Assembly (NCBI GenBank): GCA_905181865.1
Contig: CAJIZG010000005.1
Span: 62,001 to 126,000 of the forward strand
Direction of reading: 5' to 3'
DNA length: 64,000 nt
DNA from: Urechidicola croceus
Lineage (GTDB): Bacteria > Bacteroidota > Bacteroidia > Flavobacteriales > Flavobacteriaceae
Shown: positions 57,869 to 64,000 of the stretch, piece after piece
How the letters are laid out: each line of letters opens with the position of its first letter
Numbering within the stretch: position 1 is the first letter of the stretch
The notes under the pieces: generated by a model
Database searches by the model: none
What the model saw: the letters and a program-made list of their open reading frames with translations, nothing else
What the model was told of the DNA's origin: nothing
Translations under genes and position numbers: made by a program

Positions 57869-59401
57869 ATGAGAACAAGAATTTTCATTTTAATATGTTT
57901 GTCTTTTAGCATTTTATTAAATGCTCAAAAAGGAAAAAAGGATGTCGTTAAAAGCGATACTATTCAAATTAATCCAGCTCTAAATTTGGCGGTTAACGAC
58001 ACTATTTTAGTAGATAAAATAGTTTTAAAAGAGCATAAAGAAGTTACATTAATTGATAGTTTGTGGCTAGAAGAAATGTATTTCTCACCGTTGTACGATA
58101 CCATCCAATATGTAATAGACATAGATGCTATTTCTGAAGTTGATTTGCCAGAATTACCGACAGATACTTTAAAAACAAGGTTGGCACTATTAGACAGTGA
58201 AACCCCATTTAATATTGAATACAATCAGGGGTTAGAGCGCGTAATAAGGAGTTATTTAAAAAATAGAAGAAAGACTTTTTCTATTTTAATGTCCCGCGCG
58301 CAGTATTATTTTCCAATGTTTGAAGAGTATTTAGACAAGTATGATATTCCTTTAGAAATAAAATATTTGGCCATCGTAGAATCGGCTTTAAAACCAAGAG
58401 CAAAATCTCGCGTTGGAGCAACAGGATTATGGCAATTTATGTATCAAACAGGAAAGCAATTTAAGTTAAATGTAAGTTCTTATGTTGATGAACGTCAAGA
58501 TCCAATTAGGTCTACGGAGGCGGCCTGTAAATACTTAGCGGCACTCTACAAAATTTTTGGGGATTGGGATTTGGCATTGGCAGCATATAATTCTGGGCCG
58601 GGTAATGTAAACAAAGCGATTCGTCGTTCTGGGGGGCAACGAAATTATTGGAATATTCGCAATTATTTGCCTCGTGAGACGGCAGGGTATGTACCTATTT
58701 TTTACGCTACTTTATATATTTTTAAGTATGCCGAAGAACATGGAATATACCCCGAAAAAGAAGTTATTAATAAATTTGAAACAGACACTATTCATATTAA
58801 AAAACAGGTAACCTTTGAACAGTTAAATAAATATTTGGATGTAGATATTGAAATGTTACAATTTTTAAATCCACACTATAAACTTGATATTATTCCTTAT
58901 GTGAAAGGACGAGATTATTATGTGCGATTACCCCTTTATAATATTGGGCAATTTGCAAGTAATGAGAAAGAACTATATGCCTTTATAGAGGAAGAAGAAA
59001 AAAAGAGAGAAAAAGTACTTCCAAAGTTTATTGAAGAAGAGAATCATATTCAATATAGAGTGGCCAGCGGAGATTATTTAGGAAAGATAGCCAATAAATA
59101 TGGGGTAAGTATTGGTTCTTTAAAAAGGTGGAATGGCTTGCGAAGCAATAGATTAAAAATCGGGCAACGATTGATTGTATATCCGAGAAAGTCTGATAGT
59201 TCGGCGTCTACATCGAGTGCAAGTTCAGTTAAAAAAAGTACTCCAAAAGGAAATTTTAGAATCTATGAAGTTCGAAAAGGAGACTCTCTTTGGAAAATAG
59301 CTCAAAAGTATTTGAATGTTTCGGTTCAAAATTTAAAAGAATGGAATGATATTTGGTCTGCAACCTCCCTGAAACCAGGAATGAAACTTAAAATATTCTA
59401 A
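57869..59401 (+). CDS. LysM-containing lytic transglycosylase (MltD-type)
   Basis: This 510-residue protein has a signal peptide (MRTRIFILICLSFSILLNAQ). The GH23 lytic transglycosylase domain has AIVESALKPRAKSRVGATGL, catalytic Glu, and ALAAYNSGPGNVNKAI. Two LysM domains sit at about residues 395-440 and 463-508 (IQYRVASGDYLGKIANKYGV; YEVRKGDSLWKIAQKYLNV). It cleaves glycan strands of peptidoglycan. It is followed after 13 bases by a DUF4837 lipoprotein gene, a conserved neighbour in the group. Confidence 0.93.
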   Translation: MRTRIFILICLSFSILLNAQKGKKDVVKSDTIQINPALNLAVNDTILVDKIVLKEHKEVTLIDSLWLEEMYFSPLYDTIQYVIDIDAISEVDLPELPTDTLKTRLALLDSETPFNIEYNQGLERVIRSYLKNRRKTFSILMSRAQYYFPMFEEYLDKYDIPLEIKYLAIVESALKPRAKSRVGATGLWQFMYQTGKQFKLNVSSYVDERQDPIRSTEAACKYLAALYKIFGDWDLALAAYNSGPGNVNKAIRRSGGQRNYWNIRNYLPRETAGYVPIFYATLYIFKYAEEHGIYPEKEVINKFETDTIHIKKQVTFEQLNKYLDVDIEMLQFLNPHYKLDIIPYVKGRDYYVRLPLYNIGQFASNEKELYAFIEEEEKKREKVLPKFIEEENHIQYRVASGDYLGKIANKYGVSIGSLKRWNGLRSNRLKIGQRLIVYPRKSDSSASTSSASSVKKSTPKGNFRIYEVRKGDSLWKIAQKYLNVSVQNLKEWNDIWSATSLKPGMKLKIF

Positions 59402-59414
59402 AAAAACCTACATT

Positions 59415-60392
59415 ATGAAGAATTATCTATTGAGCACGCTATTTCTATCACTCTTGTTTATTTCATGTACACCTAAGAATCCAAAGCTTGTTTTAGTCGA
59501 TTCTAATGGCAGAATGAACCAATTGTTGCTTGTTATGAATAATGATCTTTGGGAGCATAAAGAAGGGGACGAATTAAAAGTCGCTTTATATGAAGAGGTG
59601 CATGGGTTACCTCAGAAAGAACCTCAATTTAATGTTACACATGTTGAGGTAAACGGATTCGGATATTTATTCAAAAAATCTAAAAGTATTTTAATTGTAG
59701 GTTTGGGTAAGAAATCGGAGTACAGTATTCAAACCAACATATATGCAAAGCCGCAAACAATTATAAAACTTATAGAACCCACCAAAGAGGAATTGATAAA
59801 ATCCATTCAAGAAAAAAGAGCGGAGATTGTTAAAGTTTTTAAAGAGGAAGACTTAAAAGCAGTACAATACAGACTTCGAAATAAATTATTTGAAACGAAA
59901 AATTTAACAACACTTACTAAGTTAGGCGTAAGTATGGAAATTCCAGATTCTTATAAATTAGTGGATGACACGGGTGACTTCTTATGGTTAAGACAACATA
60001 TTCAAAAACAGCAAACGATGAATTTATTGGTATATGAATTGCCTATAAACTCTTCTGATGATGAAGCAGGGAAGAACATTTTATTGGCAAGAGATGCTAT
60101 CGGAGAAAAATTTATTCCAGGGGCTAAAGAGGGAATGTACATGATTACAGAAGCTGCGTATATCCCCCAAATATTACCAACAATATTAGATGGTAAAAAA
60201 GCCTATCAAACACGTGGTAAATGGGAGGTAAAAGGTGCTTTTATGGCCGGGCCATTTTTAAGTTACACCTTGGTAGATAAACCAAATAATCGCTTGGTGG
60301 TAATAGAAGGGTTTACCTACGCTCCAGCAACCAACAAACGAGATTATATGTTTGAGATTGAAGCGGTGTTAAAGACGGTGAAGATTCAATAA
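59415..60392 (+). CDS. DUF4837-family lipoprotein
   Basis: This 325-residue protein has a lipoprotein signal MKNYLLSTLFLSLLFISC. Family blocks are DSNGRMNQLLLVMNNDLW, GLPQKEPQFNVTHV, YAKPQTIIKLI, LWLRQHIQKQQTMN and TRGKWEVKGAFMAGPFLSY. DUF4837 proteins are restricted to Bacteroidota and have no known function. The link with the lytic transglycosylase suggests a cell-envelope role. It is the last gene of the block before convergent glnS. Confidence 0.9.
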   Translation: MKNYLLSTLFLSLLFISCTPKNPKLVLVDSNGRMNQLLLVMNNDLWEHKEGDELKVALYEEVHGLPQKEPQFNVTHVEVNGFGYLFKKSKSILIVGLGKKSEYSIQTNIYAKPQTIIKLIEPTKEELIKSIQEKRAEIVKVFKEEDLKAVQYRLRNKLFETKNLTTLTKLGVSMEIPDSYKLVDDTGDFLWLRQHIQKQQTMNLLVYELPINSSDDEAGKNILLARDAIGEKFIPGAKEGMYMITEAAYIPQILPTILDGKKAYQTRGKWEVKGAFMAGPFLSYTLVDKPNNRLVVIEGFTYAPATNKRDYMFEIEAVLKTVKIQ

Positions 60393-60418
60393 AACAACAG
60401 TTTAAGTTACCAAGTTCT

Positions 60419-62512
60419 TTATAATTTTTCTTCCAAGATACTTCTTACATAAGGGTTTTTATCCGCTGCTTTTAAGGTAATCAGTTCTGTATTGAATGTT
60501 GCTTTTAATAAAGGGCTGTTTAAGGTATATTTTACGGTTTCTACTTTTATAGTAGCATTGTTTGATTTCAAATTATTTGCAATAAATGCTTCAAATTTCT
60601 CGTTTTCTTGTGTTTCAATACCAGCATCTAAAACTAACAAACAAGTTAAAACCTCTTTGTTAGATTTGGCAATTTCTAATGGAACTATTAAAAAGTCAAA
60701 AGAGATGTTTTTACTCAATTCTGAAATTTCAGTTTTGATATTATTTCTTTCTTCATCATTTCTTGCTTTCAAATATTTCCCTGCCAAAGGCCCCACTTTT
60801 TCAAATGATTCGTTTCTGGCCGGTGCTGATGCTTTCTTTTCAATCTTTGCGAAAGAATCGGTCAGTCCTACTGTTTTATTGAAAACCAACTTGTCAGAAC
60901 TAGAATCTTGATCAGTACAAAAATATCCTTTTCGTTGAAATTGAAATTTATCACCTGCCACACAATTAGTAAGACTTGGTTCTACAAATGCAGTTCCAAT
61001 TGTTAAAGAGTTTGGGTTGATGAATTCTTTAAAGTCTTTGTCTTTATGATTGTCAGGAGCTTCGTCGGTAAACAATCTATCGTACAAACGAACTTCTACT
61101 TTTTGAGCGTGTTGGATAGATACCCAGTGCAAAGTTCCTTTTACTCTTCTTTTACTAGCTTCCGTTCCACTTCCACTTTTAGAATCTTCATCATACGTAC
61201 AATGAACTTCAATAATATTTCCTTCGCTGTTTTTTATAACGTCATTTGCTTTGATGATATAGGTGTTTTTCAAACGAACTTCTCCTCCTAATTTCAATCG
61301 GAAGAATTTTTTGTTTGCTTGTTCTCTAAAGTCTTCTTTTTCAATGTAAATTTCTCTTGAAAACGGCACTTCTCTGCTTCCAAAACCTTCTGCATAATCG
61401 TTATAACTAGCGTCGATAAACTCTTCTTTTTCTTCAGGATAATTTGTGATTACCAATTTCAAAGGATCTAAAACTGCCATTACGCGAGGAGCGGTTTTAT
61501 TCAGGTCATCTTTGATACAAAATTCTAACAAAGCAACATCCGTAACATTATCTCTTTTAGAAATTCCTGCCGTTTCGCTAAACTTACGGATGGCGCCAGG
61601 TGTGTAACCTCTTCTTCTCAAACCAGAAATAGTAGGCATTCTTGGATCGTCCCAACTATTTACAACCTTGCTTTCTACTAATTGCAATAATTTACGTTTA
61701 CTCATAACGGTATAACTCAAATTACGACGCGCAAACTCACGTTGTTTTGGTCTAATATTTTCTGGGACAACTAATTGATCTAAATACCAATCATACAAAT
61801 CGCGATGACTCTTGAATTCTAGTGTACAAAGAGAATGCGAAATATTTTCGATATAATCTGATTCTCCATGAGTCCAGTCATACATTGGGTAAATACACCA
61901 ATCATCGCCCGTTCTATGATGTGATTTTTTTAAGACACGATATAAAATAGGATCGCGCATATGCATATTGTTATGAGACATGTCAATTTTTGCACGTAAA
62001 ACACAAGTCCCCTCTTCAAACTCACCGTTCTTCATTTTCTCAAAAAGAGCTATATTTTCTTCAATAGACCTATTTCTATGCGGGCTGTTAGAACCGACTT
62101 CAGTCGGAGTGCCTTTTTGTGCTCTTATTTTTTCTGATGATTGCTCATCGATATAAGCTTTCCCTTCTTTTATAAGCGTAATAGCCCAATCATATAATTG
62201 CTGAAAATAATCTGAAGAATACAATTCCTTGTCCCATTGAAATCCTAACCAAGTGACATCTTTTTTAATAGCATCGACATACTCTTGCTCTTCTTTTGCA
62301 GGATTGGTATCGTCAAAACGCAAATTAACAGGAGCGTTATAGCGTTCGCCCAAACCGAAGTTTAAACAAATAGACGCTGCATGCCCAATGTGTAAATAGC
62401 CATTTGGTTCTGGTGGAAATCGAAAACGTAACTTGTTTTTATCCAACCCATTTGCCAAATCTCCTTCAACGATTTGTTCTATAAAATTTAATGATTTTGC
62501 TTCTTCACTCAT
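60419..62512 (-). CDS. glnS: Glutamine--tRNA ligase
   Basis: This 697-residue class I synthetase has RFPPEPNGYLHIGHAASICL with HIGH at residues 41-44, LRFDDTNPAKE, YDWTHGESDYIENISHSLCTLEF and the VMSKRKLLQLV loop. It charges tRNA-Gln directly. It is about 140 residues longer than the E. coli enzyme, with a C-terminal extension (FLIVPLEIAKSNKEVLTCLL) whose function is unknown. The frame opens to 62533, but MSEEAKSLNF at 62512 is the family-type start. Confidence 0.94.
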   Translation of the reverse strand: MSEEAKSLNFIEQIVEGDLANGLDKNKLRFRFPPEPNGYLHIGHAASICLNFGLGERYNAPVNLRFDDTNPAKEEQEYVDAIKKDVTWLGFQWDKELYSSDYFQQLYDWAITLIKEGKAYIDEQSSEKIRAQKGTPTEVGSNSPHRNRSIEENIALFEKMKNGEFEEGTCVLRAKIDMSHNNMHMRDPILYRVLKKSHHRTGDDWCIYPMYDWTHGESDYIENISHSLCTLEFKSHRDLYDWYLDQLVVPENIRPKQREFARRNLSYTVMSKRKLLQLVESKVVNSWDDPRMPTISGLRRRGYTPGAIRKFSETAGISKRDNVTDVALLEFCIKDDLNKTAPRVMAVLDPLKLVITNYPEEKEEFIDASYNDYAEGFGSREVPFSREIYIEKEDFREQANKKFFRLKLGGEVRLKNTYIIKANDVIKNSEGNIIEVHCTYDEDSKSGSGTEASKRRVKGTLHWVSIQHAQKVEVRLYDRLFTDEAPDNHKDKDFKEFINPNSLTIGTAFVEPSLTNCVAGDKFQFQRKGYFCTDQDSSSDKLVFNKTVGLTDSFAKIEKKASAPARNESFEKVGPLAGKYLKARNDEERNNIKTEISELSKNISFDFLIVPLEIAKSNKEVLTCLLVLDAGIETQENEKFEAFIANNLKSNNATIKVETVKYTLNSPLLKATFNTELITLKAADKNPYVRSILEEKL

Positions 62513-62577
62513 ACTTTCAAAAATGAAGTGCAAAATTATGAATTTCCAATGGAATAATTATAGAATATAGGGTTATT

Positions 62578-62629
62578 GTCATTCCTGCTCGGTCATTGAG
62601 CGGAGTCGAAATGACCGAGCAGGAATGAC
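62578..62629. repeat. Perfect 20-bp intergenic hairpin with GAGCGGAGTCGA loop (copy 2)
   Basis: Arms at 62578-62597 (GTCATTCCTGCTCGGTCATT) and 62610-62629 are perfectly complementary over 20 bp. The 12-nt loop GAGCGGAGTCGA (62598-62609) is identical to that at 32584-32595. It lies between divergent glnS and folB, so it is not a terminator for either. It belongs to a dispersed repeat family. Confidence 0.85.
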
Positions 62630-62667
62630 AGGTCATCTTTAATTAGAATAGATTCAAAATCTAGAAG

Positions 62668-62675
62668 TATATTTG
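62668..62675 (+). promoter_or_regulatory. -7 element upstream of folB
   Basis: TATATTTG matches TAnnTTTG and ends 14 bases before the folB ATG. No clear -33 TTG is seen; the repeat hairpin lies just upstream. Confidence 0.4.
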
Positions 62676-62689
62676 CAAAAAGAAATTTA

Positions 62690-63052
62690 ATGGGAATCAT
62701 AAAAGTAGAAAATATTCGGCTATTTGCATATCACGGCTGTTTGGTAGAAGAAGGAAAGATTGGGTCTGATTATCGAGTAGATTTGAAGGTGAAAGCAGAT
62801 CTAGCAAAATCGACGCAATCAGATGACCTTAATGATACGGTGGATTACGTACATCTAAATCTTATAGTTAAAGAGGAAATGGCCGTAAGAGCCAAACTCT
62901 TAGAGCATGTGGCCGATCGAATTATTCGTAGGATATTTATTGAAATTCCTATGGTGACGACAGCGAACGTAGATGTTTCTAAAATAAATCCACCGATAGG
63001 AGGAAATGTTGAAATGGTAACTGTTTCATTAAGTAGAAAAAGGAAAGTTTAA
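62690..63052 (+). CDS. folB: Dihydroneopterin aldolase
   Basis: This 120-residue protein has IRLFAYHGCLVEEGKIGSDY, NDTVDYVHLNLIV and LLEHVADRIIRRI, the FolB pattern with catalytic Tyr, Glu and Lys region. It converts dihydroneopterin to 6-hydroxymethyldihydropterin in folate synthesis. It is divergent from glnS and precedes the tRNA-Cys gene, which has its own promoter. Confidence 0.92.
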   Translation: MGIIKVENIRLFAYHGCLVEEGKIGSDYRVDLKVKADLAKSTQSDDLNDTVDYVHLNLIVKEEMAVRAKLLEHVADRIIRRIFIEIPMVTTANVDVSKINPPIGGNVEMVTVSLSRKRKV

Positions 63053-63058
63053 AAATAC

Positions 63059-63088
63059 TTGTCTGCAAATTAAAAATACTTAAATTTG
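63059..63088 (+). promoter_or_regulatory. tRNA-Cys promoter
   Basis: TTG at 63059-63061 and TAAATTTG at 63081-63088 are 19 bases apart, a full -33/-7 promoter. The mature tRNA starts ten bases after it. Confidence 0.65.
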
Positions 63089-63098
63089 CAGCCTTAAT

Positions 63099-63169
63099 GG
63101 CGTCGTGGCCGAGTGGCTAGGCAGAGCTCTGCAAAAGCTTGTACATCGGTTCGAATCCGTTCGACGCCT
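63099..63169 (+). tRNA. tRNA-Cys (anticodon GCA)
   Basis: The acceptor stem GGCGTCG (63099-63105) pairs with CGACGCC (63162-63168). The anticodon stem GAGCT/AGCTT encloses the loop CTGCAAA with anticodon GCA. The T-arm holds GGTTCGAATCC with one mismatch in its stem. CCA is not encoded. The 71-nt length is normal for tRNA-Cys. Confidence 0.93.
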
Positions 63170-63170
63170 C

Positions 63171-63205
63171 AAAAACCGTTTCTGTAAAAGGAGACGGTTT
63201 TTTAT
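63171..63205 (+). terminator. tRNA-Cys terminator
   Basis: AAAAACCGT (63171-63179) pairs with ACGGTTTTT (63194-63202), then a T-run follows. It starts two bases after the tRNA. Confidence 0.75.
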
Positions 63206-63259
63206 TTTCTTTAGCTTTTTAATTTATTTAATTTTAGCACCTTTACGCAAATTATCAAA

Positions 63260-64000
63260 ATGAAAATATACCCCATAGAAACTGGCAACTTTAAACTAGA
63301 TGGAGGAGCAATGTTTGGTGTTGTCCCTAAGGTTCTTTGGCAAAAAACAAATCCAGCCGATAAAAATAACTTGATCGATTTAAGCATGCGGTGTATGTTG
63401 ATTGAAGATGGAGATCGACTGATATTGATTGATACCGGCATGGGGAATAAGCAATCTGAAAAGTTTTTTGGATATTATTATTTATTTGGAGATTTTACGC
63501 TGGATAGTTCGTTGGCCAAATTGGGTTTTCATAGAGATGATATTACCGATGTTTTTTTAACCCATTTACATTTTGATCATTGCGGAGGTTCGATTCAATT
63601 AAATTCCACTAAAACAGGGTTTGAATCTGCTTTTAAAAACGCAAAATTTTGGTCGAATGAAAATCATTGGAATTGGGCGTTAGATCCAAATAGTAGAGAA
63701 AAAGCATCCTTTTTAACAGAAAATATTCAACCAATAGAAGAAAGTGGACAATTGAATTTTGTAAAGTTGTCTCAAAATAGTCGGTTGCAAAATACAGCCT
63801 TGGGATTTGATGTTTATTTGGCGGATGGCCATACGGAAAAGCAGATGATTCCTATGCTAAATTATCAAGGTAAAAAGGTCGTCTTTATGGCCGATTTACT
63901 ACCTACAACGGGTCATATTCCGCTTCCATTTGTTATGGGATATGATACGCGTCCGTTGCGTACGATGGATGAAAAACAACAATTTTTGAACAAAGCAGCA
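63260..64000 (+). CDS. MBL-fold metallo-hydrolase (cut by window edge)
   Basis: The open frame from ATG 63260 runs off the right edge, giving 247 residues. It has LIDTGMGNKQSEKFFGYYY, the metal-binding motif THLHFDHCGG (HxHxDH near residue 99), LADGHTEKQMIPML with a further His, and VVFMADLLPT with the bridging Asp. This is a lactonase or hydrolase-type MBL protein; the substrate is unknown. There is no signal peptide. Confidence 0.85.
   Translation, partial: MKIYPIETGNFKLDGGAMFGVVPKVLWQKTNPADKNNLIDLSMRCMLIEDGDRLILIDTGMGNKQSEKFFGYYYLFGDFTLDSSLAKLGFHRDDITDVFLTHLHFDHCGGSIQLNSTKTGFESAFKNAKFWSNENHWNWALDPNSREKASFLTENIQPIEESGQLNFVKLSQNSRLQNTALGFDVYLADGHTEKQMIPMLNYQGKKVVFMADLLPTTGHIPLPFVMGYDTRPLRTMDEKQQFLNKAA

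Overview
This window looks like an AT-rich chromosomal segment of a marine-type member of Bacteroidota, most likely family Flavobacteriaceae. The support is the gliding lipoprotein GldH, several families typical of the group (TIGR02757/DUF2400, DUF4175, DUF4837, a head-GIN protein, a PSP1/RicT-like protein, a fragment of a TonB-dependent receptor), lipoproteins with short lipoboxes, and promoters of the TTG-N17-19-TAnnTTTG type. Most of it is core genome. Accessory material is limited to a decayed IS982 remnant, one dead IS3 element and a few pseudogenes.

Left part (1-28.4 kb), mostly minus strand: TonB receptor start, recO, a CYTH protein, an IS982 fragment, a LytTR regulator with its 7TM histidine kinase, plsC, trpS, a TIGR02757 protein, a dead IS3 element sitting inside a decayed glsB/yeaQ-type gene, a Tas-like aldo-keto reductase, pgk, holB, a DoxX-like protein, an OmpH/Skp-like lipoprotein, then a six-gene minus-strand cluster (DUF4175, ybeY, mnmG, membrane protein, lipoprotein, methyltransferase), gltX, an acyl-CoA thioesterase, an SPFH protein, tatA, a GIN protein and rnr. 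Two near-identical palindromes matching the ParB-binding parS consensus bracket mnmG.

Centre (28.44-29.10 kb): 664 bp without genes, very AT-rich, with a cluster of DnaA-box-like 9-mers, between divergent rnr and rpiB. Gene orientation switches here from mainly minus to mainly plus. With the parS sites and mnmG about 10 kb away, this is a good candidate for the chromosomal replication origin.

Right part (29.1-64 kb), mostly plus strand: rpiB, a CDF metal exporter, an ElaA-type acetyltransferase, recA, dut, a flippase, gpsA, pheS with a small neighbour, gdhA, dinB, a GreA-like protein, an ABC ATPase, a prolyl oligopeptidase, a thioredoxin, a broken HU-like gene, a Cys-rich secreted protein, a YgiQ-type radical SAM protein with a 66-bp tandem repeat, asd, trhO followed by the wreck of a U32 peptidase gene (probably trhP), a ricT-like gene, gldH, a class A PBP, an AMP-forming CoA ligase, xth, a LysM lytic transglycosylase, a DUF4837 lipoprotein, glnS, folB, tRNA-Cys and a truncated MBL-fold hydrolase.

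No defence island, CRISPR array, prophage or biosynthetic cluster is visible. The most interesting signals are the oriC/parS layout, the trhO-trhP loss, intergenic hairpins with a conserved 12-nt loop and variable stems, the non-ATG start implied for dinB, and the reconstructable IS3 insertion into glsB.
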